This document shows, in pieces, positions 33,664 to 42,125 of a stretch of 64,000 nt of DNA. The first letter of the stretch is position 1. Each line of letters starts with the position of its first letter. The stretch is from Natrialba swarupiae (lineage in GTDB: Archaea; Halobacteriota; Halobacteria; Halobacteriales; Natrialbaceae), in contig NZ_VTAW01000010.1 of assembly GCF_008245225.1 (NCBI RefSeq), forward strand, positions 1 to 64,000, given 5' to 3'. Below the pieces are notes generated by a model. It was not told where the DNA came from. It saw only the letters and a list, made by a program, of their open reading frames with translations, and did not search any database. The translations under genes were made by a program, and so were the position numbers.

Positions 33664-35040
33664 ATGACGCTGTTCGGGACCGCAGGAATCCGTGGGCCGG
33701 TCGAGCAGATCACCCCGTCGCTCGCACTCGCGGTTGGACGGGCCGCCGGCGAACCCGGGGAAACATTCGTCGTCGGGCGCGACGGTCGCGAAACCGGTCC
33801 CGCGCTCGCCGCCGCGATGGAGGCCGGACTCGAGAGCGCTGGCGCGGACGTCGTCCGGGTCGGTCAACTTCCGACGCCCGCGCTGGCGTTTGCCTCCCGC
33901 GGCCGGCGCGGCGCGATGATCACCGCGAGTCACAACCCGCCGACGGACAACGGGATCAAACTGTTCGTCGACGGCGTCGAGTACGACCGCGAGGCCGAAC
34001 GAGCGATCGAAACGACAGTCGACGCGGACGAACTGGCGCCGTGGGACGAGTGGGGTCGTTCGACGACGCTCGCGGTACTCGGGGAGTATCGGGATGCAGT
34101 CGCCGCCTTCGTCCGCGATCAGTTCCACGACCCGGAGAGGTCTGGGCCGTTGCTCCCGGGTCTCTCCGTCGCCGTCGACTGCGGCAACGGGGTCGGCGCG
34201 CTCGCGACGCCACAGGTCCTCGAGCGGCTGGGAGCCGACGTCGTCGCGGTGAACGCGACCGTCGACGGCCACTTCCCCGCCCGAGAGAGCAAACCCACGC
34301 CGGAGACGCTCGCGGATTTCTCGACGTTCCTCGAGGCCGGATCGTTCGACCTCGGCCTCGCCCACGACGGCGACGCTGACCGGCTCGTCGTGCTCGGCCC
34401 CGATGGCGAGGTGATTCACGAAGACACCGTACTCGCCGTCGTCGCCGCCCACTACACGGGCGAACACGACGCGGCGGATCCCGTCGTCGTCACGACCCCG
34501 AACGCCTCCGCACGGATCGACGAACGGGTCCGCGCCGAGGGCGGGCGGGTCGAACGGGTCCGACTCGGCGCACTTCACGAGGGAATCGCACGCGAACGGG
34601 CCGCCAGCGGGGAAGAGACGGCGGTCGTCTTCGCCGCCGAGCCGTGGAAGCACGTTCACACGGCCTTCGGCGGCTGGATCGACGGCGTCGCGAGTGCGGC
34701 GACCGTCGCCGCGCTCGTCGTCGACGCCGGCAGCACCGACGCGCTCAGAGAACCGGTTACCGAGCGCCCCTACCGGAAGGTGAGCGTCGACTGCCCGGAC
34801 GACCGCAAATCCGAAACGATGGACGTCCTCGAGACCGACCTTCCGGAGGCGTTCCCCGACGCGAGCGTCGACACGGAGTACGGCGTCCGCCTCGAGTTTC
34901 CGGACGCATCGTGGATCCTCGTCCGACCGAGCGGCACGGAGCCGTACGTTCGCATTTACGCCGAGAGCGACGGTGTCGACCGGCTGATCGACGACGCGAG
35001 CGCGGTCGTGGAATCGGCCGTCGACGCCGCCGATCCGTAA
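33664..35040 (+). CDS. glmM: phosphoglucosamine/phosphohexomutase (GlmM type)
   Basis: Interconverts hexosamine or hexose 6- and 1-phosphates. The 458-residue protein begins LFGTAGIRGPV and has AMITASHNPPTDNGIKLF with phosphoserine Ser89, the metal loop DGDADRLV and VRPSGTEPYVRIYAES near the C-terminus, which binds the substrate phosphate. The start at 33664 is preferred since upstream residues do not fit the family. It may supply sugar phosphates for UDP-GlcNAc. Exact sugar preference is uncertain among archaeal mutases. Confidence 0.92.
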   Translation: MTLFGTAGIRGPVEQITPSLALAVGRAAGEPGETFVVGRDGRETGPALAAAMEAGLESAGADVVRVGQLPTPALAFASRGRRGAMITASHNPPTDNGIKLFVDGVEYDREAERAIETTVDADELAPWDEWGRSTTLAVLGEYRDAVAAFVRDQFHDPERSGPLLPGLSVAVDCGNGVGALATPQVLERLGADVVAVNATVDGHFPARESKPTPETLADFSTFLEAGSFDLGLAHDGDADRLVVLGPDGEVIHEDTVLAVVAAHYTGEHDAADPVVVTTPNASARIDERVRAEGGRVERVRLGALHEGIARERAASGEETAVVFAAEPWKHVHTAFGGWIDGVASAATVAALVVDAGSTDALREPVTERPYRKVSVDCPDDRKSETMDVLETDLPEAFPDASVDTEYGVRLEFPDASWILVRPSGTEPYVRIYAESDGVDRLIDDASAVVESAVDAADP

Positions 35041-35134
35041 CCCTCACTCGAGTCGCCGTCGTTTGCCGAATTTGAGTCGGCGTCCGGTCCCACTGGGCGG
35101 TGCTTTCTTGCACTTCCCCGTCTCATCAGCGATC

Positions 35135-35539
35135 ATGACTGACCCGAACGACGATCTGCTCGAGGCCGCACGCGAGATCCAGTCGGCCGCACACGTCCCC
35201 TACTCCGAGTACCGCGTGGGCGCCGCCATAGAGACCGAAAGCGGCGACGTCTTCCTCGGCTGCAACATAGAGAACGCGAACTTCAGCAACAGCCTCCACG
35301 CCGAGGAGGTAGCGATCGCCGAGGCGGTCAAGAACGGCCACCGCGCGTTCGGCCGGATCGCGGTCAGCTCGGGCAGACGCGACGGCGTCACCCCCTGTGG
35401 AATGTGTCGCCAGACGCTCGCCGAGTTCTGCGAGCCCAACCTCGAAGTGATCTGTGACGAAGGCGAGGGCGAAGCACCGAGCGTCTACACGCTCGGCGAA
35501 CTGCTCCCCGATACGATTTCCCAGGAGACACTCGAGTAG
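35135..35539 (+). CDS. cdd: cytidine deaminase
   Basis: Deaminates cytidine to uridine in pyrimidine salvage. 134 residues. The zinc site is His55-Ala-Glu57 (SLHAEEVAIAEAV) with Cys88 and Cys91 (TPCGMCRQTLAEF). CNIENANFSN is the substrate-binding segment. The length is that of the homotetrameric class. The uridine phosphorylase gene lies 1.2 kb downstream on the same strand, separated by a repeat-rich gap and a gene on the other strand. Confidence 0.95.
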   Translation: MTDPNDDLLEAAREIQSAAHVPYSEYRVGAAIETESGDVFLGCNIENANFSNSLHAEEVAIAEAVKNGHRAFGRIAVSSGRRDGVTPCGMCRQTLAEFCEPNLEVICDEGEGEAPSVYTLGELLPDTISQETLE

Positions 35540-35736
35540 ACGGATACCCTCTCGCCTACGGGTGTCACAGAAGCCTTCCACCCGTATCGATCACACCGAC
35601 TTCTCCGGTGAATCTCCCGACGAGCAGGTCTGTGTAGTGGTCGATATACTCGCAGGTGTTGACGAGACGAAGATGTGTTTACTCGCAGGTGTTGACGAGA
35701 CGAAGATGTGTTCTGCGATTGTGGCGACGGGGAATG
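35540..35736. repeat. intergenic stretch with perfect 33-bp tandem duplication
   Basis: A 33-bp unit starting TACTCGCAGGTGTTGACGAG occurs at 35647-35679 and again, without a change, at 35680-35712. It is in no gene. It directly precedes the left arm of a long inverted repeat at 35737. The exact identity indicates a recent slippage or duplication event. Confidence 0.8.
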
Positions 35737-36067
35737 GCCACGTCCTCCCCAGCCGATTCGCTCCCTCCGGTCGCTCATCCCTCGCGCAGTATCGTCGAGC
35801 GGTCTCGTCGTTACTCGACCGCTCGCCAGCGCGCGCCACCGCAAGCCGGAGCGGTACAGTGAGCTGGTGCTCTCTTCGCCTGTACTGACCGTTCGTCGGC
35901 TAGTCGCGGAGTGGATGTGAGAACCGTTCTACGACGCCCTCTTTCGCCTCGCTACTGCCGAAATGGCGCGCTGGGGCGCGGTGAGCGGACAGCGAACCGC
36001 GCCGTAACTCGCGAGGGATGAGCGAGCGATCGTCGATCGCGAGCGAATCGGCTGGGGAGGACGTGGC
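35737..36067. repeat. 331-bp segment bounded by long inverted repeats
   Basis: Left arm 35737-35790, right arm 36007-36067. The outer 25 bp (starting GCCACGTCCTCCCCAGCCGA) are perfect reverse complements, as are 16 inner bases (TCGCTCATCCCTCGCG); the part between has diverged and in the right arm carries a palindrome (GCGATCGTCGATCGC). The 215-bp interior has no convincing reading frame. It resembles a non-autonomous element. The rest of the gap to 36233 shows nothing. Confidence 0.7.
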
Positions 36068-36233
36068 TACTCAGCGTTGCCGGCTTTAAGGGGAAGAACC
36101 GTTCAACTGGCAGGGATTTCTCGCTGCGGCAGTTCAACTCGCACGGACTGCTGTCTATCGGTTCCGGACCAACCAGAAACACGCGTGCCGTCGCTCGGCG
36201 GCCGCTCCGTGAGTACACCGGACGACATCCACG

Positions 36234-36725
36234 TCAGTCCCGAAAACGCCCCTCGAGCACCTCCCGAAGAATCGTCCGGTGACAGCGTTTCTTCTCCGTG
36301 TTCTCGTAGCAGACGAGCGCGATCGACTCGCCGTCCTCGAGTCGCTTCTGGATATCCGCAAGTGCCGCCTCGGCCTCACTCGAGCCCTCGAGGTGTACCC
36401 GATAGGCTTCGCTGAACCCGACCTGGTCCCAGGCGGCGTTGTGTGCTTCCTCCTCGCAGATGCTGCGCATCTTCAACTCGTCTTCGGCCTCGCGAACCGA
36501 CTCGAGGAGATCGGCGGGCGGGCCGAGTTCGGGCCGGTTCTCGTCGACCGCGGCGTGAAACCACGACGTCGGCTTCCGGACGACGCCCACGAGCGTCGCG
36601 TCCGGCGGAACGTCGGCCAGGTCGTGCTGGAGGGCGGCAACGTACGTGTCGGTGAGGTCTCCCCGGTCGGCATCCGGTCCCCGGCCGGTCCGGTCCGAAT
36701 CCGGACCCCCATCCTCCCGGTTCAT
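36234..36725 (-). CDS. DUF488-like protein
   Basis: 163 residues from ATG 36725. The C-terminal segment ESIALVCYENTEKKRCHRTI has the CYE and CHR elements of DUF488, a family of unknown function with a possible phosphatase- or nucleic-acid-related fold; FHAAVDENRPELGPPADLL precedes it. An in-frame ATG at 36749 would overlap the TATA box of the divergent udp gene, so the shorter start is preferred. Confidence 0.75.
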   Translation of the reverse strand: MNREDGGPDSDRTGRGPDADRGDLTDTYVAALQHDLADVPPDATLVGVVRKPTSWFHAAVDENRPELGPPADLLESVREAEDELKMRSICEEEAHNAAWDQVGFSEAYRVHLEGSSEAEAALADIQKRLEDGESIALVCYENTEKKRCHRTILREVLEGRFRD

Positions 36726-36748
36726 ACCCAACCCACGACCGCCCCGCA

Positions 36749-36757
36749 TTTATATAC
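36749..36757 (+). promoter_or_regulatory. TATA box of the uridine phosphorylase gene
   Basis: ATTTATATA about 28-35 nt upstream of the ATG at 36785, the spacing of a leaderless haloarchaeal promoter. It lies in the 59-bp gap between the divergent DUF488-like and udp genes. Confidence 0.6.
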
Positions 36758-36784
36758 GACGTCGCTACGAATCCCGTCTATCAC

Positions 36785-37609
36785 ATGCCAGCAGACAGCG
36801 AAGACCCACACACAGACGTGCAGTACCACCTCGAGGTCGGCCCCGATGACGTCGCCGAGACTGTCCTCCTGCCCGGCAATCCGGAGCGACTCGAGAAGAT
36901 CGTTCCCCACTGGGACGACCACGAGATCGTCGCCCACCACCGCGAGTACCGGACGGCGACGGGAACGGTCGAGGAGACGCCGATCTCGGTCACCTCGACG
37001 GGGATCGGCAGTCCCTCCGCGGCGATCGCAGTGGAGGAACTCGCACGCGTCGGCTGTGAGACGTTCATCCGCGTCGGCTCCTGTGGGGCGCTCCAGCCCG
37101 AGATGTCGATCGGCGACCTCGTGATCACCACCGGTGCAGTACGCCAGGAGGGGACGAGCGACGAGTACGTCCGCGAGGACTACCCCGCGGTCGCGGACTA
37201 CGAAGTCGTCTCGGCGCTGGTCGCCGCCGCCGAACGGCTTGGCTACGACTACCACACCGGCATCACGATGAGCGCCGACTCCTTCTACGCCGGCCAGGGA
37301 CGAGAGGGGTACGACGGCTACCGGGCCGCCGGCTCCGAAGAGCTCGTCGACCAACTCGTCGAGGCCAACGTGAAGAACATCGAGATGGAAGCGAGCGCGA
37401 TCTGTACGCTCGCGAACCTCTACGGCCTCCGGGCCGGCGCCGTCTGTACGGTCTACGCCGACCGCGACGGCGGCGAGTTCGCGACGAAAGGCGAGTCCAG
37501 AGCCGCCGAAACCGCCTCGCTCGCGACGCACCTGCTCGCACGAATGGACGAGATCAAACGCGAGGCCGGCGTCGACCGCTGGCACGCCGGACTCTCGCTC
37601 GAGGAGTAA
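36785..37609 (+). CDS. udp: uridine phosphorylase / nucleoside phosphorylase
   Basis: Cleaves nucleosides with phosphate in salvage. 274 residues of the PNP/UDP family: LLPGNPERLEKIV (phosphate-binding strand), VTSTGIGSPSAAIAVEEL, FIRVGSCGALQPEMSIGDLV, and NIEMEASAICTLANLYGL with the ribose-binding Glu-Met-Glu. With cytidine deaminase nearby it forms a pyrimidine salvage route from cytidine to uracil. The exact base specificity is from family context. Confidence 0.92.
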   Translation: MPADSEDPHTDVQYHLEVGPDDVAETVLLPGNPERLEKIVPHWDDHEIVAHHREYRTATGTVEETPISVTSTGIGSPSAAIAVEELARVGCETFIRVGSCGALQPEMSIGDLVITTGAVRQEGTSDEYVREDYPAVADYEVVSALVAAAERLGYDYHTGITMSADSFYAGQGREGYDGYRAAGSEELVDQLVEANVKNIEMEASAICTLANLYGLRAGAVCTVYADRDGGEFATKGESRAAETASLATHLLARMDEIKREAGVDRWHAGLSLEE

Positions 37610-37636
37610 CTCGAATCCGACAGTTCCGTACCCTTG

Positions 37637-38401
37637 TCAGTCCCGAACCCGAACGATCTTGTCGTCGAGCACCCGCCGATTGAGCACGATGTACTCCTCG
37701 GAGTCGTCCTCGATTTTCGTCACGAACAGGTCGATCTCCTGGACGATCCCGGATCGGTCGTCGACCTCGATCCGATCGCCGATCCCGTAGGGCTGGTTGA
37801 GCAGGAGGTAGATCCCCGCCGCCCCCGAGATGAGAAAGTCCTTGAACGTGATCGCACCGACGACGACGATCCCCGCGGCGTAGACGACGAGCAAGATCAG
37901 CAGCGGGAAGACGTAGACGCCGATCTGTCCGAGCGCGACGAGAAACGCCACGTACAGGACGGAGTACTTGACGAGCTTCGGAATCATCGACACCTCCGGA
38001 ATCTTCACGCCCCGGAGGTACTCGCTGACCATCAACTCGGATTTGTCGGCGACGATGAAGCCGAGGATGAGCACGAGAATCGCGATGAACGCCTGCGGGA
38101 TGAACCCGATGACCTGATTCCAGAACGCGTCGGTATCGAGCAACTGGGCGATGTGGATCGCCGTCAACACCGCGATCCCGTAGATGAACCACGAACTCAA
38201 CCGGGCGACGATCTCGACCGTCGACGTCCCGATCGACTGGGCAGTCCGCTCGAACGGCGTTCCCTCGACGGTCTCGGGAACCCCCGAGGCCGTCAACAGC
38301 TCCTTGTTGAGCCGCCCGACGAGGTAGCCGACGACGAGTCCAAGCGCCAGTACCGCCGCTGCGATCACCGCCGGTTCCTCGATCAGCGTCTGCCAGTCCA
38401 T
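37637..38401 (-). CDS. MscS-family mechanosensitive channel with TM_helix segment
   Basis: 254-residue membrane protein. Five hydrophobic helices include FIPQAFIAILVLILGFIVAD, the conserved helix of the TM_helix/CmpX group, followed by the MscS beta domain QPYGIGDRIEVDDRSGIVQEI and VLNRRVLDDKIV. It lacks the large cytosolic C-terminal cage of full MscS. The ATG at 38401 begins next to the dacZ stop (38403), with 1 bp between, so the two genes form an operon. Opening under osmotic downshift, perhaps set by c-di-AMP, is inference. Confidence 0.88.
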   Translation of the reverse strand: MDWQTLIEEPAVIAAAVLALGLVVGYLVGRLNKELLTASGVPETVEGTPFERTAQSIGTSTVEIVARLSSWFIYGIAVLTAIHIAQLLDTDAFWNQVIGFIPQAFIAILVLILGFIVADKSELMVSEYLRGVKIPEVSMIPKLVKYSVLYVAFLVALGQIGVYVFPLLILLVVYAAGIVVVGAITFKDFLISGAAGIYLLLNQPYGIGDRIEVDDRSGIVQEIDLFVTKIEDDSEEYIVLNRRVLDDKIVRVRD

Positions 38402-38402
38402 C

Positions 38403-39215
38403 TCAGTACGCCTCCGGATCGACCTCGAGGATGAGTTCGCCGGCTTTGAACGCCCGGACGAGCCCATCGCTCTCCGAGAGGACGACCGCGATGGCGTTCG
38501 TATCCCGCGTGATCGCGCCGCCGGCCATGTGACGCGCGCCGAGACCTTTCGGGATGTCGACGCCCTCCGCGGAGGGCTCGAGGTAGCGGTAGGCCGAGAC
38601 GAGTTTGCCCGCGTCGGAGATGACGAACGCCCCATCGAGACGCGAGAACTCCTTCAACATCACGTTAACGATCGGATCGCCGACGTGAACGTGGGACTTC
38701 TCGAAGGGGTTGTACGACAGGGGCCGTGATTTGTTCATCACCTTCCCCGCGTCGCCGACGATAAACAGCGCGCCGACCGGTTTCCCCTTCTGTCCTTTCT
38801 TGCCGAGTTCGATCGCGAGTTCGACGACCGCCTTGATCACCTCCGGCTCCGCGCGGGATTTGGCGAACAGGTCGTAGATACCCGTCCGGTCGTCGGCACT
38901 CGCGCGGACGCGGGAGACGGTATCGATCTCGTCGTCGAAGACGCTCGTTGCACAGACGAGTTCGTCCCCACCCTCGATGACGCCCTGCTCGAGGCCACCC
39001 TCGACCCCGAAGCTGATCCGTTCACCGACCTCGTCGAACTCGAGTGGTAACTCGACGAAGACGTCCGCACCGAGGTCGTTTTCGGTCCCGACGACGATCA
39101 CGTCGATGTCGTCGATCGTCGCGAACCGCTCGTAGTACGAGCCACTCGGCCCGAAGAGCATGACGGCATCGACATTCGAGAAGATATCCCCGAACACGTC
39201 GTCTAACCCGGCCAT
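38403..39215 (-). CDS. dacZ: diadenylate cyclase DacZ
   Basis: Makes c-di-AMP from two ATP. 270 residues with a DAC domain: LDGAFVISDAGKLV (Asp194-Gly-Ala) and GARHMAGGAITRD (Arg228-His229), the two catalytic motifs, the second with HM in place of the common HRA. The N-terminal 130 residues form the archaeal DacZ-specific domain. DacZ was shown in Haloferax volcanii to be the c-di-AMP synthase. A GCTTATTCG box lies about 30 nt upstream on this strand. Confidence 0.93.
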   Translation of the reverse strand: MAGLDDVFGDIFSNVDAVMLFGPSGSYYERFATIDDIDVIVVGTENDLGADVFVELPLEFDEVGERISFGVEGGLEQGVIEGGDELVCATSVFDDEIDTVSRVRASADDRTGIYDLFAKSRAEPEVIKAVVELAIELGKKGQKGKPVGALFIVGDAGKVMNKSRPLSYNPFEKSHVHVGDPIVNVMLKEFSRLDGAFVISDAGKLVSAYRYLEPSAEGVDIPKGLGARHMAGGAITRDTNAIAVVLSESDGLVRAFKAGELILEVDPEAY

Positions 39216-39568
39216 TGCTCATACAAGCCGTGCCCGCGCGAATAAGCGTTTTGGACCGTCAGACGTTCGTCTGCCGATTTACTCGCGCGCCGCGACTAAT
39301 CAATTATCCAAGTGTTTGCGTCAGGACCCACCTGCGAGCGTCTGGCCATAACACCCGGTTTCGCACGCCGTTCGTACCAAGCGGCCGGCACTCCAGGAAA
39401 AGTGGAAAATGACGTGTACTCCCGGTCTGTTCAAAACCGAGCGAACGCCAACCCGGCCGAACAGTCGATCGTCTCCGTCCCAACGCAATCGCCACTTACT
39501 TTTTCCGCTCGCTTGGTCGACGAACAACTCTCGAGTCGATTCTATGTCGATGGCACACCCCGTTTTGC
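39216..39568. other. gene-free stretch upstream of dacZ
   Basis: Contains the dacZ promoter near 39240-39250. The rest has no coding frame with halophilic character, no tRNA and no strong palindrome. It leads into the decayed gene at 39569. Confidence 0.4.
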
Positions 39569-40080
39569 GTGCCGATGTCGACGAACACATCCCCGGTTGA
39601 CGCGAGATCCAACGCGGTTGACGCGAAATCAGACGTGGTTGACGCGAGATCAGACGCGAGCGGAGTGTACCGTTTCACGCCGGGAAACGATAGCGAACGA
39701 GCCGGCGGCATCTCGCGACGACAGTTCGCCGCGGGTGCCGCGGGAACGACCGCTGGCACGGCCCTCCTGCCCGGCGTCTCGACCTCGAGCCGTTCGTCTC
39801 GTACCACGGCGGGGGCGGCGTCGGTGCGTACCGGGCGCTCCAGGCGTTCGTCGACGTCTTCTCGATCGCTTCGGTCCGGTCGAGGGGCCGGATCTGCCGG
39901 CAACCGGGGTCGCCGACCCCGATCACGCCGGCACGTATCTCACCCCAATTCTGCTCGAGACCGACCGGTACAACGCCATCCTTGGACTGGGGGATTCGCC
40001 ACCCGAACGGCACGACGCGCTCGCGTTCCCCACGCTGGCGAACGAGACGATCTGCCGAACAGTTCGGAATAGTTATCTTT
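39569..40080 (+). pseudogene. decayed Tat-exported protein with heptad repeats
   Basis: The first frame reads a twin-arginine leader: residues after a 40-residue start are ISRRQFAAGAAGTTAGTALL. Before it lie three 7-residue repeats (VDARSNA, VDAKSDV, VDARSDA) encoded by 21-bp tandem units at about 39596-39660. After PGVS the frame becomes Arg/Ser-rich, while coding character moves to the +1 frame (LEPFVSYHGGGGVGAYRALQ, about 39783) and then to the third frame (FGPVEGPDLPATGVADPDHA, then TYLTPILLETDRYNAILGLG, about 39870-40060). Two frameshifts are needed. The protein family was not recognised. Confidence 0.4.
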
Positions 40081-40101
40081 CCATAGCGGGCAGAACAGTC
40101 G

Positions 40102-40611
40102 ATGCTCGACGCAACCGACTGGATCGAACGGCTCGGTCTCGAGAGACACCCCGAAGGCGGGTATTACGCCGAAACGTACGCCGCCGACGCGATCGTCGAC
40201 GAGGCTCACCTTCCCGCCCGATACGACGATGACAGGCCGACCGCGACGGGGATCTACTACCTGCTCGAGGCCGATGACTTCTCCGCGTTCCACCGGCTCA
40301 GGTCCGACGAAATCTGGCACTTCTACCGCGGCGATCCGCTTACCCTGTACGTCCTCGACGACGGACTCGAGACGATCGAACTCGGTCGCGACCGCTTCCA
40401 GGCGGTCGTCCCCCACGACACCTGGTTCGCCGCCGAACTCACGCGGGACGGCAGCGACCACGGCTACGCGCTCGTCGGCTGTACCGTCACGCCCGGATTT
40501 CACTACGCCGACTTCGAACTCGCCGGTCCCGAGCTGGCCGACGAGTACCCACACTACGGCGACCTGATCGTGCGATTGACGCGGCGAGCGAACGCGGTCT
40601 CGGACGACTGA
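40102..40611 (+). CDS. DUF985 cupin protein
   Basis: 169-residue cupin. The DUF985 marks are IERLGLERHPEGGYYAETY at the start, TGIYYLLEADDFSAFHRLRS and DEIWHFYRGDPLTLYVL (metal-binding His/Glu), and GCTVTPGFHYADFELA. Such proteins bind sugar nucleotides or small acids in other organisms; the role here is unknown. A TAGTTATC box near 40071 lies 30 nt upstream. Confidence 0.9.
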   Translation: MLDATDWIERLGLERHPEGGYYAETYAADAIVDEAHLPARYDDDRPTATGIYYLLEADDFSAFHRLRSDEIWHFYRGDPLTLYVLDDGLETIELGRDRFQAVVPHDTWFAAELTRDGSDHGYALVGCTVTPGFHYADFELAGPELADEYPHYGDLIVRLTRRANAVSDD

Positions 40612-40862
40612 CGTCCATCGGATCCGACCTCCATTTATCCGCGGTTTTCGAGGTATCCAGGCGGTGCCGTATCACGTACCGTCGCCACGCTACTCGCTCG
40701 AGACATGGCACTCGAGACGACCGACAGCGAGCCCCCGGTCGACGAGACGGTTCCAGTACGACGTAGGCCGTCGCGATCCGTTCCCGGTCGATACGGCATC
40801 GTCGCTTCCGGGCCGACCAGTCGCAAGCCTGCTTGACTGGCTTCGGCTCTGATCTGGGGGAG

Positions 40863-41240
40863 GTGTCGGCGGACAGTTCGTCGGTCGGTCTCGTCGACTC
40901 GAGGCGGTCGAGTCGGGTGCTCGAGATCCGCGAATCAACCATTGCACGCGTCGAAATCGGGTTCACGGCTGGAAACAACGTCGACGACGACTGGTACTGG
41001 TTCAACTGGATCGAACCAGAACGGTCGTTCGCGCTCGGGTGGCACCGTGACAACGACCATCCAGAACTCGGGCCAACCCACGTGCAAATCAATCAAAGCG
41101 ACTCTATCGTTGCTCGAAAACCTGTGAAACCGATCGAGGGTCATCCTGGGGCGATGTTCCACGGACGACTGGAACAACCCCCTCGGACGCTCGGAGCGAT
41201 CGAGTGGGACGGTGACCAAGCCATTGGGTTTGGGGAGTAA
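40863..41240 (+). CDS. hypothetical protein, possibly a remnant
   Basis: 125 residues from GTG 40863 (TTG at 40833 is also in frame). IARVEIGFTAGNNVDDDWYW, then FNWIEPERSFALGWHRDNDH and PELGPTHVQINQSDSIV look like genuine protein: aromatic, His-rich and unlike shadow frames, which here are Arg-rich. No clear promoter and an unusual start reduce confidence. It lies in a poorly conserved area between the cupin and tRNA-Leu. The 40612-40862 gap before it shows nothing. Confidence 0.45.
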   Translation: MSADSSSVGLVDSRRSSRVLEIRESTIARVEIGFTAGNNVDDDWYWFNWIEPERSFALGWHRDNDHPELGPTHVQINQSDSIVARKPVKPIEGHPGAMFHGRLEQPPRTLGAIEWDGDQAIGFGE

Positions 41241-41411
41241 TGCGACCGTTTCTCTGAATCTGATATGTTTTCGACGCGTCAGCGTCCGTAAACACGGAGT
41301 TCCTGTTTTCGCCCATCTTCTGTGCCCGCCAACGGAATTCGGCGTTGACGAGGTGGTCGTCGAACGCTGTCTCGAGTGCGTTAGGCCCTGCTGGATGTCA
41401 CACCTTGGTAA
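41230..41411 (-). pseudogene. possible gene fragment upstream of tRNA-Leu tail module
   Basis: On this strand a frame without a start reads NALETAFDDHLVNAEFRWRA followed by QKMGENRNSVFTDADASKTY and QIQRNGRITPQTQ. The residue make-up is protein-like, unlike other frames here, but it follows directly on a stop codon and has no promoter. It may be the tail of a gene lost at the tRNA locus. Family not recognised. Confidence 0.25.
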
Positions 41412-41456
41412 CCAACTCTACTCGGAACACGATACTGCGAGACCGGACGATACCAG

Positions 41457-41578
41457 TGTGTGGGACCGGATTCGAACAACGCGAAGACGTGCTCGCTGCG
41501 CTGCGCGCGACTTCTCTCGTTCGAATCCGCTCTTGCTCCTTCACTGCAACTGCTCGCTTCGCTCGCAGTTTTGTTCAG
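41457..41578 (-). repeat. tRNA-Leu tail module
   Basis: A degenerate copy of the tRNA-Leu 3' tail (GTTCGAATCCGGTCCCACA in tRNA orientation) ends at 41457, 122 bp beyond the end of the tRNA. Between the two lie an inverted tail copy (41519-41529, CGGATTCGAAC in tRNA orientation), a hairpin with GCGAGCGAAGCGAGC, and a 28-base core at 41485-41512 that matches the core of the tRNA-Ser module (24067-24094) in 27 of 28 positions. The order of parts is the same as behind tRNA-Ser. Confidence 0.75.
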
Positions 41579-41663
41579 TGCGCGGGACCGGATTCGAACC
41601 GGCGGACCCCTACGGGACAGCGTCCTAAGCGCTGCGCCGTTGGCCTAGCTTGGCTACCCGCGC
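41579..41663 (-). tRNA. tRNA-Leu (anticodon UAG)
   Basis: 85 nt. Acceptor GCGCGGG pairs with CCCGCGC, discriminator A. The anticodon arm CAGCG-CTTAGGA-CGCTG gives anticodon TAG (reads CUA). A variable arm (TCCCGTAGGGG region) marks class II tRNA-Leu, and the T-arm CCGG-TTCGAAT-CCGG is canonical. CCA is not encoded. The D-arm contains GCCAAGC and GGCCAACGGC elements. Confidence 0.95.
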
Positions 41664-41709
41664 TCACCCCGAGGTTTTGCCGATTCGAGTAAGAACCTGT
41701 CGATCCGTT

Positions 41710-41883
41710 TTACTCGTGTTTGACCGGCTCCTCGGGCGACCAGTCCGGCGGAACGATAAACGTCACGTGCTCCGGATCCCGAAGCTGATGTAGCTCTGCC
41801 GCCTGTTCGGCCAGCGATCGATCTCGATACGGCATCTCGAGACCGCAACCGGTACAGACGAGCTTGCAGGTTGGCTCTTTCAT
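41710..41883 (-). CDS. 57-residue zinc-finger-like protein
   Basis: Short gene starting MKEPTCKLVCTGCGLEMPYR, with TFIVPPDWSPEEPVKHE at the C-terminus. Cys6, Cys10 and Cys13 with a following His (LHQLRDPEH) could hold zinc. The acidic C-terminus and codon use fit a real haloarchaeal gene. It is read away from the TFB-like gene and ends 47 bp before the tRNA-Leu 5' end. The 41884-42125 gap holds the two divergent promoters, including GATTTATCA near 42089. Confidence 0.7.
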   Translation of the reverse strand: MKEPTCKLVCTGCGLEMPYRDRSLAEQAAELHQLRDPEHVTFIVPPDWSPEEPVKHE

Positions 41884-42125
41884 GACGAACGACTCCCCGA
41901 CGAGTGCGGGTGGCGGGCGTCGACACCATCTTGGCTGGATCCGTGCTTAAGTAGTTATCTCCTAGTGAAATCCGGACAGAACGGCCATTCTCCCTAGCTA
42001 TTCGTAGCCAGACGTTGGCTCGAGTAGCACGCTGTTGCCGTTTCCGACGGTAATCGATCTTGGAGGGGCGACGGACGACCGACACCGACGGGAGATTTAT
42101 CACCGACGAAGGAAAACGATGACCC

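Noticed and set aside
35647-35712. Possible CRISPR array from the 33-bp repeats
   Set aside because: The two copies abut directly with no spacers, there are only two, and no cas genes are present.
35737-36067. Insertion sequence with transposase
   Set aside because: Inverted repeats are clear but the 215-bp interior cannot encode a transposase.
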